Notes: generated by a model not told the origin, from the sequence alone. Shown: positions 8,335-17,414, counted from the stretch's first letter. The stretch is 64,000 bases of DNA from Streptomyces sp. MA5143a (GCF_900290235.1 NZ_OLMK01000072.1:88825-152824); one strand, 5' to 3'. Made by a program: numbers and translations.

Positions 8335-9129
8335 TCAGTGGGCGCCCGCCGGTTCGAACTCCGTGCCGCAGGGGCCCGCGCCCTCGCTCTCCGCCAGCGC
8401 GACGGGCTCCCCGCTCATCGTCAGCGTCTCGTAGTACCGCCCGATGCGTTCGGTGGACCGGCCGACGTAGTGGCCGATGAAGGAGCGCCGGAAGCGATCG
8501 GTGGTGCGGTTGGGCTGTGAGCCGTGCACCAGGCTGCCGTTGAAGAACAGCACGTCGCCCGGCGCCATGTCGACGGGCACCGGCGTGAGGCCGGGCGGCG
8601 GCGGAACGTACTCGCGGACGAAGGACAGCTCCTCGTCGGCCTCCTCCGGGCAGAACAGGTCCATGCGGTGCGTCCCCGGCACGACCTCCAGGCCGCCGTT
8701 CTCGCGGTCGATCACATCGCAGGCGATCCACGCGGCCACACAGGTGCCGGGCTCCACCCGCAGATAGAAGTTGTCCTGGTGCAGCGCCTGCCCCCGGGCG
8801 CCCGGCGGCTTGAAGTAGAACATGCTCTGCGCGGCCAGGACCTCCTCCCCGAGCAGCCCCTCCAGGACCTCGCGCAGCCGCGCGTCGAGGAGCACCCGCA
8901 GGGACAGGTCGTCTATGCGGTGGGGGTGCATCACCCGCGGGTGGGTGTGCAGCGGGTCGGCCGGTCCGTCGGCCGTCGGCGGGCGGGGCTGGAAGTGCCC
9001 GGGGATCGGGCCGCCCGCCCGCAGCGCCGTGAACCGCTCGCACAGCCGATCGATCTCGGTGGGGGAGAAGAGACCCCGCACCACCAGATAGCCGTTCTCC
9101 TCGAAGTCGACCTTGCCTGTGACTGCCAT
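8335..9129 (-). CDS. Phytanoyl-CoA dioxygenase (PhyH) family protein
   Basis: A 264-residue Fe(II)/2-oxoglutarate dioxygenase. The facial triad is visible as HQD (in LHQDNFYLRV) and the distal His in GSLVHGSQPNRTTDRFRRSF, with the following Arg likely to bind 2-oxoglutarate. GGLEVVPGTHRMDL is also typical. These enzymes hydroxylate varied small molecules. It is divergent from an AraC-type regulator 64 bp away, so that regulator probably controls it. The substrate is unknown. Confidence 0.88.
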   Translation of the reverse strand: MAVTGKVDFEENGYLVVRGLFSPTEIDRLCERFTALRAGGPIPGHFQPRPPTADGPADPLHTHPRVMHPHRIDDLSLRVLLDARLREVLEGLLGEEVLAAQSMFYFKPPGARGQALHQDNFYLRVEPGTCVAAWIACDVIDRENGGLEVVPGTHRMDLFCPEEADEELSFVREYVPPPPGLTPVPVDMAPGDVLFFNGSLVHGSQPNRTTDRFRRSFIGHYVGRSTERIGRYYETLTMSGEPVALAESEGAGPCGTEFEPAGAH

Positions 9130-9193
9130 CCGAGCGTCCCTTCCCTCCGGTGTCCGATGTGCTTCACGCTAGGTCGAAGCGCCTTTCGGGAGG

Positions 9194-10111
9194 ATGCCTG
9201 TGCGTGCTGACGACCTGTCCGTGACCGCTGCGCCCGCGGATCCGTCACCGCCACCGGGCCAGGTGATCATCGGCCGTTTCGACCAGCGTCCGCCCTACGC
9301 CGTCCACCGGCCGGACGGCGCCGACAGTTGGCTGTTCACCTGGACCACGGGCGGCGGGGGAGTCGTCCGGCAGGGCGCGGCAGGGACGCTCGCGCACCCG
9401 GGCGACCTGGTCGTCCTCGGGCCCGGCGTGCCCCAGCACTACGCGGTCGGACCCGGCGCCGCGCACTGGGCGTTCTGGTGGGCGCACTGCCAGCCGAGGG
9501 CGTCCTGGGCGGCGTGGCTGCGGCCGTACGGGATCGGCGACCGGGTGTACGCCGTCACCCCGGCGCCCGACGGCAGCCGCGACCGCGTGGACGCCGCCTT
9601 CCGCCGGATGCTCGCCGACGCCCGCTGGACGGGGGAGGGCGCACCTCCGCCACCCGACGGCGCCCCGGCGGACGGCGAGGTCGCCGTGGCGCACGGCACC
9701 GCGGCCCGCGAACTCGCCCTGTGCTCGCTGGAGGAGATCGTGCTGCTCACCGCGGCCCGCGCGGAACCCCACCGGTCGGATGCCGACCCGAGGGTCCGGC
9801 GCGCGCAGGACCTGATCACCGCGGATCCCGGCGCCCCGTACACCGTCCGCTCCCTCGCCGAGCGGGTCGCGCTCTCCCCGTCGCGATTCGCCCACCTCTT
9901 CACCGAGCAGGTCGGCCACTCCCCGATGCGCGCCCTGCTGCACGCCCGTCTGCTGCACGCCGCGCGGCTCCTGGAGGCGACCGAACTGCCCGTGGAGCGG
10001 GTGGCCACGGCCTCCGGGTTCGGCAGTCCGTTCCACTTCAGCCGGGTGTTCCGGCAGCGCTACGGGGTGCCGCCGGGCGCGTACCGGCAGACGCTCAGGG
10101 ACGGCGGCTGA
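9194..10111 (+). CDS. AraC-family transcriptional regulator
   Basis: A 305-residue protein. The N-terminal cupin-like sensing domain (GDLVVLGPGVPQHYAVGPGAAHWAFWWAHC) is followed by a two-HTH AraC/XylS domain: AQDLITADPGAPYTVRSLAERVALSPSRFAHLFTEQVGHSP and ATASGFGSPFHFSRVFRQRYGVPPGAYR. The ATG at 9194 was chosen because the short intergenic region leaves little room upstream. Its divergent placement suggests control of the PhyH-family gene in response to a small ligand, perhaps a sugar or related compound. Confidence 0.9.
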   Translation: MPVRADDLSVTAAPADPSPPPGQVIIGRFDQRPPYAVHRPDGADSWLFTWTTGGGGVVRQGAAGTLAHPGDLVVLGPGVPQHYAVGPGAAHWAFWWAHCQPRASWAAWLRPYGIGDRVYAVTPAPDGSRDRVDAAFRRMLADARWTGEGAPPPPDGAPADGEVAVAHGTAARELALCSLEEIVLLTAARAEPHRSDADPRVRRAQDLITADPGAPYTVRSLAERVALSPSRFAHLFTEQVGHSPMRALLHARLLHAARLLEATELPVERVATASGFGSPFHFSRVFRQRYGVPPGAYRQTLRDGG

Positions 10112-10119
10112 GGGGCGAT

Positions 10120-11376
10120 TCAGCCGCCGAACACCCGCAGCGACAGCCACAGCGCCACCACGGCCGAACCCAGTGCCGCCGGGACGGTGAGCAGCCCCAG
10201 ACGGGTGAACTCGCCGAGGTCCACGTCGTGGTCGTGGTGGTGCACGATGCGCCGCCACAACAGGGTCGCCAGCGACCCGGCGTAGGTGAGGTTGGGGCCG
10301 ATGTTGACGCCGAGGAGGACGGCGAGGACGGCGCCCGTGCCGAGCGGCGCCGCCAGCGGCACCAGGACGAGGACGGCCGGCAGGTTGTTGATGACGTTGG
10401 CGATCAGCGCGGCCAGCGCGGCGACACCGAGCAGCGCCAGAAGGCCCGAACCGGACGGCATCACCCGGCCCAGCGCGTCGGCGAGGCCGTTGTCGACCAC
10501 CGCCCGCACCACGACGGCCAGCGCCAGCACGAACGCCAGGAACGGCAGCGAGATCGATCGGAAGAGGGCCACCGGGGTGGTGCCGCGCCGCACCAGCGCC
10601 CGCACCGACAGCACCAGCGCACCGGCCAGCGCCGCCCACGCGGGCTCGATGCCGAGCGCCGACGTCACCACGAATCCGGCGAGCGTGCACAGGACGGTGA
10701 CCAGCGCGAACATCGGCATCCGCGGCCGCTCGACCGTCTCCTCCACCGACGTCGCCGTACGGAGGTCGTCCGCGAAGAACCGCCGGAACACCACGTACTC
10801 GGCGGCCACCGCCACCGCCCAGGGCGCCGCCATCAGCAGCGCGAACCGGGTGAAGGTGAGCCCGCTCGCGGTGAACGCCAGCAGGTTGGTCAGATTGGAG
10901 ACGGGCAGCAGCAGCGACGCGGTGTTCGACAGATGCGCGGTCGCGTACACATGCGGCTTGGGGCGGGCGCCCAGCCGGGCGACGGTCGCGAACACCACCG
11001 GGGTGAGCAGCACGATCGTCGCGTCCAGGCTCAGCACCGCCGTGATCCCGGAGGCCAGGACGAACGTCGAGCCCAGCAGCCGCTGGGGACGCCCCGCCGA
11101 GGCCCGCGCCATCCACGCCCCGCACGCCTTGAACAGCCCTTCGTCGTCGCACAGCTTGGCCAGCACGAGCACGGCCGCGAGGAACCCGAGCACGGGGCCG
11201 AGCAGTTCGGCCTCGTCCCGCGCGTGGTCGAGGGAGACGGCGCCGGTGGCGACCGCCAGGCCGGCCGCCGGTACGGCGACGACGGCCTCCGGCAGCCCGA
11301 ACGGCCGGGCGACCGCGGCGCCGAGTACCACGAGGAGGAGGACGACGGAGAGGACCTCGGCGAGGGCGGTGTTCAC
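10120..11376 (-). CDS. ArsB/SLC13-type anion or arsenite permease
   Basis: A 418-residue protein with about ten to eleven membrane segments and a GTG start at 11376. TLDHA-like AVSLDHARDEAELLGPVLGFLAAVLVLAKLCDDEGLF, SLDATIVLLTPVVFA, LSNTASLLLPVSNLTNLLAF, and GVNIGPNLTYAGSLATLLWRRI match the ArsB/NhaD (ion transporter) superfamily. In this family such proteins export arsenite or carry other anions or Na+/H+. No arsR or arsC gene is adjacent, so an arsenic role is unproven. It converges with the AraC gene with 8 bp between stops. Confidence 0.85.
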   Translation of the reverse strand: MNTALAEVLSVVLLLVVLGAAVARPFGLPEAVVAVPAAGLAVATGAVSLDHARDEAELLGPVLGFLAAVLVLAKLCDDEGLFKACGAWMARASAGRPQRLLGSTFVLASGITAVLSLDATIVLLTPVVFATVARLGARPKPHVYATAHLSNTASLLLPVSNLTNLLAFTASGLTFTRFALLMAAPWAVAVAAEYVVFRRFFADDLRTATSVEETVERPRMPMFALVTVLCTLAGFVVTSALGIEPAWAALAGALVLSVRALVRRGTTPVALFRSISLPFLAFVLALAVVVRAVVDNGLADALGRVMPSGSGLLALLGVAALAALIANVINNLPAVLVLVPLAAPLGTGAVLAVLLGVNIGPNLTYAGSLATLLWRRIVHHHDHDVDLGEFTRLGLLTVPAALGSAVVALWLSLRVFGG

Positions 11377-11565
11377 AAGGGGACTTTCGGGACTTCGGCG
11401 GCACGGCGACTGAGGAACATTACCGCCGTGGACGAGCGCATGACGAACGGGTGTACGGCTCCCACGGGCGCTCCGGGTGACGGGCCCGGCGGCCGTTCCG
11501 GCGGAAAAGCGCAGGTCGGACGTGTGCGGTTTCTCCGGCTGCGCCGGATGCCCGTGGGACCGACG

Positions 11566-13995
11566 TCACTCCTCCGACAGGGTCAGCTCCGCCCAGATCG
11601 TCTTGCCGTCCTCGGTGTGCCGGCTGCCCCACCGCTGGGTGAGCTGGGCGACCAGCAGCAGTCCGCGGCCGCCCTCGTCGAAGGTCTTCGCCCGGCGCAG
11701 GTGCGGGGCGGTGCCGCTGCCGTCGGAGACCTCGCAGATGAGGGTGGTCTCGTCGTGGATCAGCCGCAGCTGGATCGGAGGGGCGCCGTGCCGGATGGCG
11801 TTGGTGACCAGCTCGCTCACCACCAGCTCCGCCGTGAACGCGGCCTCGCTGATGCCCCACAGCGCCATCTGCGTGAGCACGTACTGCCGGGTGCGGGCGA
11901 CGAACGCCGGGTCGGCCGGGATCGACCAGGTCGCGACCTGGGTGGGCCTCAGCCCTCTCGTGCGGGCCAGGAGCAGCGCCACGTCGTCCGGGGCACCGCC
12001 CGCGGGGAGCAGCGACTGGACGACCTCACGGCAGATGTCGTCCAGCGGCCCCCTGCGGCCGGAGAGGGCGTCGGCGAGCAGCTCCTGACCGGCGTCGATG
12101 TCGCGGTCCCGGGTCTCGATCAGCCCGTCGGTGTAGAGGGCGATGACGGTGCCCTCGGGCAGTTCGAGTTCGGCGGACTCGAAGGGCAGTCCGCCGAGGC
12201 CGAGGGGCTGCCCCGACGGCACGTGCACCTCCATCGGCCGCCCGTCCGGGTCCAGCACCACGGGCGGCGGATGGCCGGCGCGGGCGAAGGTGCAGCGCCG
12301 GGTCACCGGGTCGTAGACGACGTACAGGCAGGTGGCGCCCACCTCACCGGTCACGCCCTCGCCGCCGGCCTCCTCGGAGAGCCGGACGACGAGGTCGTCG
12401 AGGTGGGTCAGCAGTTCGTCCGGGGCGAGGTCGACGTCGGCGAGGGTGCGGACGGCGGTGCGCAGCCGGCCCATGGTGGCGGAGGCCTGGACGCCGTGTC
12501 CGACGACGTCGCCGACGACCATCGCGACCCGCATCCCGGACATCGGGATCACGTCGAACCAGTCGCCGCCCACTCCGGCCTGAGCGGCCGGGAGGTAGCG
12601 CGAGGCGGCCTCCAGGGCCGGCATGCGCGGCAGGGTCTGGGGGAGGAGGCTGCGCTGGAGGGCGAGGGCGGTCTCCCGCTCGCGGGAGTAGCGGCGGGCG
12701 TTGTCGATGCAGACGGCCGCCCGCGCCGTGACCTCCTCGGCCAGCAGTTCGTCGTCCGGGGTGAACGGGTCGAGGCGTTTGAAGCGGGTCAGGACGGCCA
12801 CGCCGAGCGTCGTGCCGCGGGCCCGGATCGGCACCGACATGGTGGTGTGGACGCCCAGTTCCTTGACCCGCGCGCTGCGTATCGGGTCCCAGGCGAGCCA
12901 GTCCACGAGCGTGTTGGCGGGGTCGGTCGCGACGATCGTGTGGCCCACCGACAGGGAGGCCGCCTGCGGCGAGGTGGCCGGGTAGACGTCGGTCCGGCCG
13001 AGCTCGACGACCGCCTCGGGGCAGCCGGGGGTGATCGACTGGTGGGCGGTGCGGCGCAGGGTGAAGGGCGCGGACAGCGGGCCCTCGTGGGGTTCGTCGC
13101 CGTGGTCCAGGGACTGCATGAGGTCGACGCTGACGAAGTCGGCGAGGGCCGGGACGCACACGTCGGCCAGTTCCTGGGCGGTGCGCCGGACGTCGAGGGT
13201 GGTGCCGATGCGGATGCTCGCCTCGTTCACCAGTTGGAGCCGCTGACGGGCCAGGTACTGCTCGGTGATGTCGTGCCCGGTGACGCAGACCCCGATCGGC
13301 CTGCCGGTGTCGTCGCACAGCGGGGCGATCGCCGCCGACCAGGCGTGGGCGCGGTTCTCGTCGGCGGCCCTGAGGAAGGTCTGCACGTCCTTGCGGCGGC
13401 CGAGGGCGAGGACCTCGCGCAGGTGCTCCTCCAGTTTCTCGCCCTGCCGGCCGCCCACGATCTCCGACATGTGCAGTCCCCGGAGCTTCCTCTCGGGGAT
13501 GCCCACGGCGTCGGCCATCACGTCGTTGATGCCGCGCAGCCGCAGCCGGTCGTCGAACACCGCCATGGCGCACGGGGACTGGACCATGACCGCCGCGGCC
13601 AGCGGATCGTCGCGGACCAGTGGGCCGGGGTCGTCCAGCGGGCACAGAACCAGCCAGCCGCCGCTGCCGTCGCCGTCCTTCGGCCCGCGCTGGTGGGCGA
13701 GCAGCCACACCGTCACCGTGTGTCCGTCGCGGTGACGCAGCGCGAGCATGCCGCTCCAGCTGAGGCTGCCCGGTGGGGGTGGCAGATAGGACGCCTCCGG
13801 GGCCAGCAGCTCGGCGGCGGGCCGTCCGAGGACCTCCGCCGCGGGCCGGCCCAGCAGGCGTCCGGCTCCTTCGTTCCACTCGACGACGCGGCCTTCGCGG
13901 TCCAGGACCGCCCGCGCCGTGGCGGCACCGTCCAGGGCATACGCAGGTTCGTCACCGTGCGTTACCTTGCGGGTCCTCATCGTCGCGAGTTCCAT
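11566..13995 (-). CDS. PAS-GAF-SpoIIE phosphatase-HATPase multidomain regulator (first of three)
   Basis: An 809-residue cytoplasmic protein. In order: PAS-like (AVLDREGRVVEWNEGAGRLLGRPAAEVLGR), a second PAS (MAVFDDRLRLRGINDVMADAVGIPE), GAF (LADVCVPALADFVSVDLM...GVAVLTRFKRLDPFTPDDELLAEEV), PP2C/SpoIIE (ALQRSLLPQTLPRMPALEAASRYLPAAQAGVGGDWFDVIPMSG, VVGDVVGHGVQAS, ALYTDGLIE, PDDVALLLAR), and a C-terminal RsbW-like HATPase (ELVVSELVTNAIRHGAPPIQLRLI, EGGRGLLLVAQLTQRWG). Such proteins dephosphorylate anti-anti-sigma factors and bind sigma regulators. An ATG at 13980 is an alternative start. No STAS partner is nearby. Confidence 0.9.
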   Translation of the reverse strand: MELATMRTRKVTHGDEPAYALDGAATARAVLDREGRVVEWNEGAGRLLGRPAAEVLGRPAAELLAPEASYLPPPPGSLSWSGMLALRHRDGHTVTVWLLAHQRGPKDGDGSGGWLVLCPLDDPGPLVRDDPLAAAVMVQSPCAMAVFDDRLRLRGINDVMADAVGIPERKLRGLHMSEIVGGRQGEKLEEHLREVLALGRRKDVQTFLRAADENRAHAWSAAIAPLCDDTGRPIGVCVTGHDITEQYLARQRLQLVNEASIRIGTTLDVRRTAQELADVCVPALADFVSVDLMQSLDHGDEPHEGPLSAPFTLRRTAHQSITPGCPEAVVELGRTDVYPATSPQAASLSVGHTIVATDPANTLVDWLAWDPIRSARVKELGVHTTMSVPIRARGTTLGVAVLTRFKRLDPFTPDDELLAEEVTARAAVCIDNARRYSRERETALALQRSLLPQTLPRMPALEAASRYLPAAQAGVGGDWFDVIPMSGMRVAMVVGDVVGHGVQASATMGRLRTAVRTLADVDLAPDELLTHLDDLVVRLSEEAGGEGVTGEVGATCLYVVYDPVTRRCTFARAGHPPPVVLDPDGRPMEVHVPSGQPLGLGGLPFESAELELPEGTVIALYTDGLIETRDRDIDAGQELLADALSGRRGPLDDICREVVQSLLPAGGAPDDVALLLARTRGLRPTQVATWSIPADPAFVARTRQYVLTQMALWGISEAAFTAELVVSELVTNAIRHGAPPIQLRLIHDETTLICEVSDGSGTAPHLRRAKTFDEGGRGLLLVAQLTQRWGSRHTEDGKTIWAELTLSEE

Positions 13996-14301
13996 TCCGC
14001 CGGACCGAACGGGCTTACGGGTGAATTCAAGCCTATGTGTTCTGATGCGAAAGGGGACTCGAAACCGCATTCTGCGGGGGTCGTCGCGCCGATACGGACG
14101 AGAGAGGCATGTGGGACCCCTGACACCGCTGGTGCACTCTGCCCGATTCCGTTCGGTCGCGATCGGTTGTGATGGCTTGTGGGGGGCCTTCGCCCCGGCG
14201 GCGCGGAGAGCTTCCGGCCGTCGGGTGCGGAACGGTCGGCTCCGCCGCCGGTGGATCCGGTCGTTCCGCTCCCGGTCGGAAAACCCGTTCCGTCCGGACC
14301 G

Positions 14302-14330
14302 TTGACGGGCTGTCATGTCTCGAACAGCAT
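14302..14330 (+). promoter_or_regulatory. Putative promoter of the GH9 cellulase gene
   Basis: TTGACG at 14302-14307 and CAGCAT at 14325-14330 are separated by 17 bp. The -35 is good and the -10 weak. The CebR box lies 18 bp downstream, over the first transcribed bases. Confidence 0.4.
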
Positions 14331-14347
14331 TGGCCATCGTCCGCATC

Positions 14348-14361
14348 TGGGAGCGCTCCCA
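14348..14361. promoter_or_regulatory. CebR-type operator, perfect 14-bp palindrome TGGGAGCGCTCCCA
   Basis: The sequence is identical to the published consensus for CebR, the cellobiose/cellotriose-responsive LacI-family repressor of cellulose genes in Streptomyces. It sits 50 bp before the cellulase start, so the gene should be repressed until cello-oligosaccharides are imported. Confidence 0.9.
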
Positions 14362-14410
14362 CGCCACGTGTCACCGCTGTGCGCCCCCACCTCCCCCGAG
14401 GAGCCCAGAC

Positions 14411-16654
14411 GTGAAACGACGTAGAACCACCCTGCTCGCCCTGACGACCCTGCTCGCGGCGACACTGACCGCGCTGCCCGCCGGGTCCGCCCAGGCCGAG
14501 GAGGTCGAACAGGTCAAGAACGGCACGTTCGACACCACCACCGCCCCGTGGTGGACCACCGGCAACGTCACCGCCGCCCTCAGCGACGGCCGCCTGTGCG
14601 CCGAGATACCCGGCGGCACCGCCAACCGCTGGGACGCCGCCGTCGGTCAGAACGACATCACCCTGGTCAAGGGCGAGTCCTACCGGTTCAGCTTCTCCGC
14701 CTCCGGCGTGCCCCAGGGCAAGGTCCTGCGGGCGATCGTCGGCCTCCAGGTCGCGCCGTACGACACCTACTTCGAGGTGAGCCCGCAGCTCAACGTCTCG
14801 GGCGACCGGTACTCGTACACCTTCACCTCACCCGTCGATACCGCCCAGGGCCAGGTCGGCTTCCAGGTGGGCGGCAACGCCGACCCGTTCACCTTCTGCA
14901 TGGACGACGTGTCCCTGCTCGGCGGGGTGCCGCCGGAGGTCTACGAGCCCGACACCGGGCCACGGGTACGCGTCAACCAGGTCGCCTATCTGCCCGCCGG
15001 GCCGAAGAACGCCACCCTCGTCACCGAGGCCACCGCGAAGCTGCCGTGGCAGCTCAAGAACGCCTCGGGTTCCGTGGTCGCCCGCGGCTCCACCCGCCCG
15101 CGCGGTGTGGACGCCTCCTCCGGGCAGAACGTCCACTCCATCGACTTCGGCTCCTACCGCAGGAGCGGCACCGGCTTCACGCTGGTCGTCGACGGCGAGA
15201 CCAGCCGCCCCTTCGACATCGACCCGAGCGCCTACCGCAAGCTCCGGCTCGACTCGCTGAAGTACTACTACACCCAGCGCAGCGGCATCGCGATCCGCGA
15301 CGACCTGCGCCCCGGCTACGGCCGCGCCGCCGGACACCTCAACGCCGCCCCCAACAAGGGCGACGACGACGTGCCCTGCCAGCCCGGCGTCTGCGACTAC
15401 ACCCTCGACGTCACCGGCGGCTGGTACGACGCCGGCGACCACGGCAAGTACGTCGTCAACGGTGGCATCTCCACCTGGGAGGTGCTGAGCACGTACGAGC
15501 GCTCCCTTTACGCCCGCACCGGACGGACCGACAAGCTGGGCGACGGCTCGCTGGCCATCCCCGAGAGCGGCAACAAGGTCCCCGACCTGCTCGACGAGGT
15601 CCGCTGGGAGCTGGACTTCCTGCTGAAGATGCAGGTGCCGCAGGGCAAGCCGCTCGCGGGCATGGCCCACCACAAGATCCACGACGAGCAGTGGACCGGT
15701 CTGCCGCTGATGCCGGCCGACGACCCGCAGAAGCGCGAACTGCACCCGCCGAGCACGGCGGCCACCCTGAACCTCGCGGCCACCGCCGCCCAGGCGGCCC
15801 GCCTCTACCGCCCCTTCGACCGTGCCTACGCGGCGAAGAACCTCGCCGCCGCCCGCACCGCCTGGGAGGCGGCCCGGGCGCACCCCGAGATGTACGCCTC
15901 CGAGAGCGACGGCACCGGCGGTGGCACCTACGCCGACAACAACGTCGCCGACGAGTTCTACTGGGCGGCCGCGCAGCTCTACCTCACCACCGGCGAGAAG
16001 AAGTACGCCGACTTCGTCCTCGGCTCACCGGTGCACACGGCCGAAATCTTCGGGCCCAACGGCTTCGACTGGGCGCGGACGGCCGCCGCCGGGCGCCTCG
16101 ACCTGGCGCTCGTACCGAACAAGCTGCCCGGCCGGGACAAGGTCCGCCAGTCCGTGATCAAGGGCGCCGACCGCTATCTGGCGACGCTCCAGGACCACCC
16201 GTACGGCCTGCCCTACGCCCCCGACAAGAACCTCTACGACTGGGGCTCCAACCACCAGATCCTCAACAACGCGGTCGTCATCGCCTCCGCGTACGACCTC
16301 ACCGGGGCGTCGAAGTACCGCGAGGGCGCGCTCCAGAGCATGGACTACCTCTTCGGCCGCAACGCCCTCAACATCTCGTACGTCACCGGATACGGCGAGG
16401 CCAACGCCCACAACCAGCACGCCCGGTGGTACGCCCACCAGCTGGACCCGGCCCAGCCGAACCCGCCCGCGGGCACCCTCGCGGGCGGCGCCAACTCGGG
16501 GATCCAGGACCCCTTCGCGCAGGGCAAACTCCGGGGCTGTGTCGGTCAGTTCTGCTACATCGACGACATCCAGTCCTGGTCGACCAACGAGCACACGATC
16601 AACTGGAACGCCGCGCTGGCCCGCATGGCCTCGTTCGTGGCGGACCAGACCTGA
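14411..16654 (+). CDS. Secreted GH9 endoglucanase with N-terminal carbohydrate-binding module
   Basis: A 747-residue protein; GTG at 14411 follows GAGGAG by 7 bases. It has a Sec signal (MKRRRTTLLALTTLLAATLTALPAGSAQA), then a CBM4/9-like beta-sandwich (VEQVKNGTFDTTTAPWW..., about residues 30-170), an Ig-like CelD_N module (PRVRVNQVAYLPAGPKNATLV...), and the GH9 (alpha/alpha)6 catalytic domain. Catalytic Asp residues are in GGWYDAGDHGKYVV, histidines in NAHNQHARWY, and the acid Glu in WSTNEHTINWNAAL. It hydrolyses beta-1,4-glucan outside the cell. The upstream CebR box ties it to cellulose induction. No CBM2 or CBM3 is attached. Confidence 0.94.
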   Translation: MKRRRTTLLALTTLLAATLTALPAGSAQAEEVEQVKNGTFDTTTAPWWTTGNVTAALSDGRLCAEIPGGTANRWDAAVGQNDITLVKGESYRFSFSASGVPQGKVLRAIVGLQVAPYDTYFEVSPQLNVSGDRYSYTFTSPVDTAQGQVGFQVGGNADPFTFCMDDVSLLGGVPPEVYEPDTGPRVRVNQVAYLPAGPKNATLVTEATAKLPWQLKNASGSVVARGSTRPRGVDASSGQNVHSIDFGSYRRSGTGFTLVVDGETSRPFDIDPSAYRKLRLDSLKYYYTQRSGIAIRDDLRPGYGRAAGHLNAAPNKGDDDVPCQPGVCDYTLDVTGGWYDAGDHGKYVVNGGISTWEVLSTYERSLYARTGRTDKLGDGSLAIPESGNKVPDLLDEVRWELDFLLKMQVPQGKPLAGMAHHKIHDEQWTGLPLMPADDPQKRELHPPSTAATLNLAATAAQAARLYRPFDRAYAAKNLAAARTAWEAARAHPEMYASESDGTGGGTYADNNVADEFYWAAAQLYLTTGEKKYADFVLGSPVHTAEIFGPNGFDWARTAAAGRLDLALVPNKLPGRDKVRQSVIKGADRYLATLQDHPYGLPYAPDKNLYDWGSNHQILNNAVVIASAYDLTGASKYREGALQSMDYLFGRNALNISYVTGYGEANAHNQHARWYAHQLDPAQPNPPAGTLAGGANSGIQDPFAQGKLRGCVGQFCYIDDIQSWSTNEHTINWNAALARMASFVADQT

Positions 16655-16674
16655 GCCCCTGACCCGGTCACGGG

Positions 16675-16706
16675 CGGCCGGCACCCCTCTTCCGGGGTGC
16701 CGGCCG
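16675..16706 (+). terminator. Rho-independent terminator after the GH9 gene
   Basis: A 13-bp perfect stem, CGGCCGGCACCCC (16675-16687) with GGGGTGCCGGCCG (16694-16706), has a 6-base loop and is followed by TTCCTT. It begins about 20 bp after the stop. Confidence 0.85.
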
Positions 16707-16749
16707 TTCCTTATCGGTACCGCAGAGCACCTCCACTGACCTGGGAATA

Positions 16750-16778
16750 TTTACGGGTAAGTACCCGCGCGGTACCGT
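16750..16778 (+). promoter_or_regulatory. Promoter/operator of the antitoxin-toxin pair, probably leaderless
   Basis: TTTACG (16750-16755), a 17-bp spacer, and TACCGT (16773-16778) lie so that transcription should begin at the ATG at 16785. No ribosome site precedes that ATG. The inverted repeat GGGTA-AG-TACCC (16755-16766) sits inside the spacer and is a natural autoregulatory site for the antitoxin. Confidence 0.6.
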
Positions 16779-16784
16779 TGGCGC

Positions 16785-17033
16785 ATGCCAGCTCTGAATG
16801 TGGAGTTCAGCGACCGCGAGCTAGAGGACCTGCGGCAGATAGCCAAGGAACGCGGTACGTCGATGAAGGCGCTCGTGCGGGAGGCGGCCGCGGCCGACAT
16901 CGTGCGACACCGGGCGCTGAAAGAGGGGGCCGAGGCCTTCCGGCAGTTCTTCACCACGCACGCCGACGAGTTCGCCGCCGCCTTCCCCGAGGACGAACCC
17001 GTCTCGCGCACCGTCGAGGGACGGGCCGTCTGA
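16785..17033 (+). CDS. Antitoxin-like ribbon-helix-helix protein
   Basis: An 82-residue protein. NVEFSDRELEDLRQIAKERGTSMKALVREAAAADI has the strand-helix-helix pattern of RHH/Arc-type antitoxins; the C-terminal half is acidic and would wrap the partner. It precedes the Fic-like gene by 3 bp, the standard order of such pairs in Streptomyces. The start ATG lies about 7 bp after the -10 box, so the mRNA is probably leaderless. It is expected to neutralise the Fic-like protein and repress the operon. Confidence 0.75.
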   Translation: MPALNVEFSDRELEDLRQIAKERGTSMKALVREAAAADIVRHRALKEGAEAFRQFFTTHADEFAAAFPEDEPVSRTVEGRAV

Positions 17034-17036
17034 CCG

Positions 17037-17414
17037 ATGGCTCCCGTCATCCATATCGACGTGCCCTGGCTGCTCCAGCGACACGAAGAGGTCCTGCCCG
17101 AGCAGCCCACCATCAACGACTTCTCCGCCCTCGTGGCCGCCGTGGCCCGGCACCGCGTCGACCCGCCACGCCTCGGGGTCGACTCGGACCCGGCCTGGCG
17201 GGCCGCAGCGCTGCTGCACACCCTGGCGGTGCTCAAGCCCCTGCCGGCCGCCAACGCGCGGTTCGCCTGCGCCACGGCCGTCGCGTACATGTTCGTCAGC
17301 GGTGTCGGTATCAACCCGCCCTACGGTGCCCTCGTGGACCTCGCCCGCGATCTGATCTCCGGGAAGACGGATGTGTACGGGGCGGCGGACTGCCTCCGCT
17401 CCTGGCAGATCTGA
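17037..17414 (+). CDS. Fic/Doc-family toxin-like protein with degenerate active site
   Basis: A 125-residue protein resembling the short Doc-like Fic proteins of Streptomyces toxin-antitoxin systems. The segment AALLHTLAVLKPLPAANARFACATAVAYM aligns with the Fic core HxFx(D/E)GNxR: His and the final N-x-R are kept, but the F, acidic and Gly positions are L, K and P. Canonical Fic enzymes transfer AMP or phosphate to a target, and loss of those residues makes catalysis doubtful. It is 3 bp after the antitoxin and the two should form one operon. Confidence 0.7.
   Translation: MAPVIHIDVPWLLQRHEEVLPEQPTINDFSALVAAVARHRVDPPRLGVDSDPAWRAAALLHTLAVLKPLPAANARFACATAVAYMFVSGVGINPPYGALVDLARDLISGKTDVYGAADCLRSWQI

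Larger units (their letters stand above)
13996..14410. other. 415-bp divergent intergenic region (SpoIIE phosphatase / GH9 cellulase)
   Basis: The region holds the outward promoters of both genes and the CebR-type operator at 14348-14361. Open frames crossing it have poor codon bias and no ribosome site. Nothing else recognisable is seen. Confidence 0.6.

Noticed and set aside
8347..8360. GGTTCGAACTCC, resembling a tRNA T-loop
   Set aside because: It lies in the last codons of the PhyH-family gene, and no cloverleaf can be built around it.
9328..14172. A 1,614-codon open frame on the plus strand
   Set aside because: It is antisense to the ArsB-like permease and the first SpoIIE phosphatase, both strongly supported. 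Its translation is low-complexity Gly/Arg/Gln sequence caused by GC-rich third positions.
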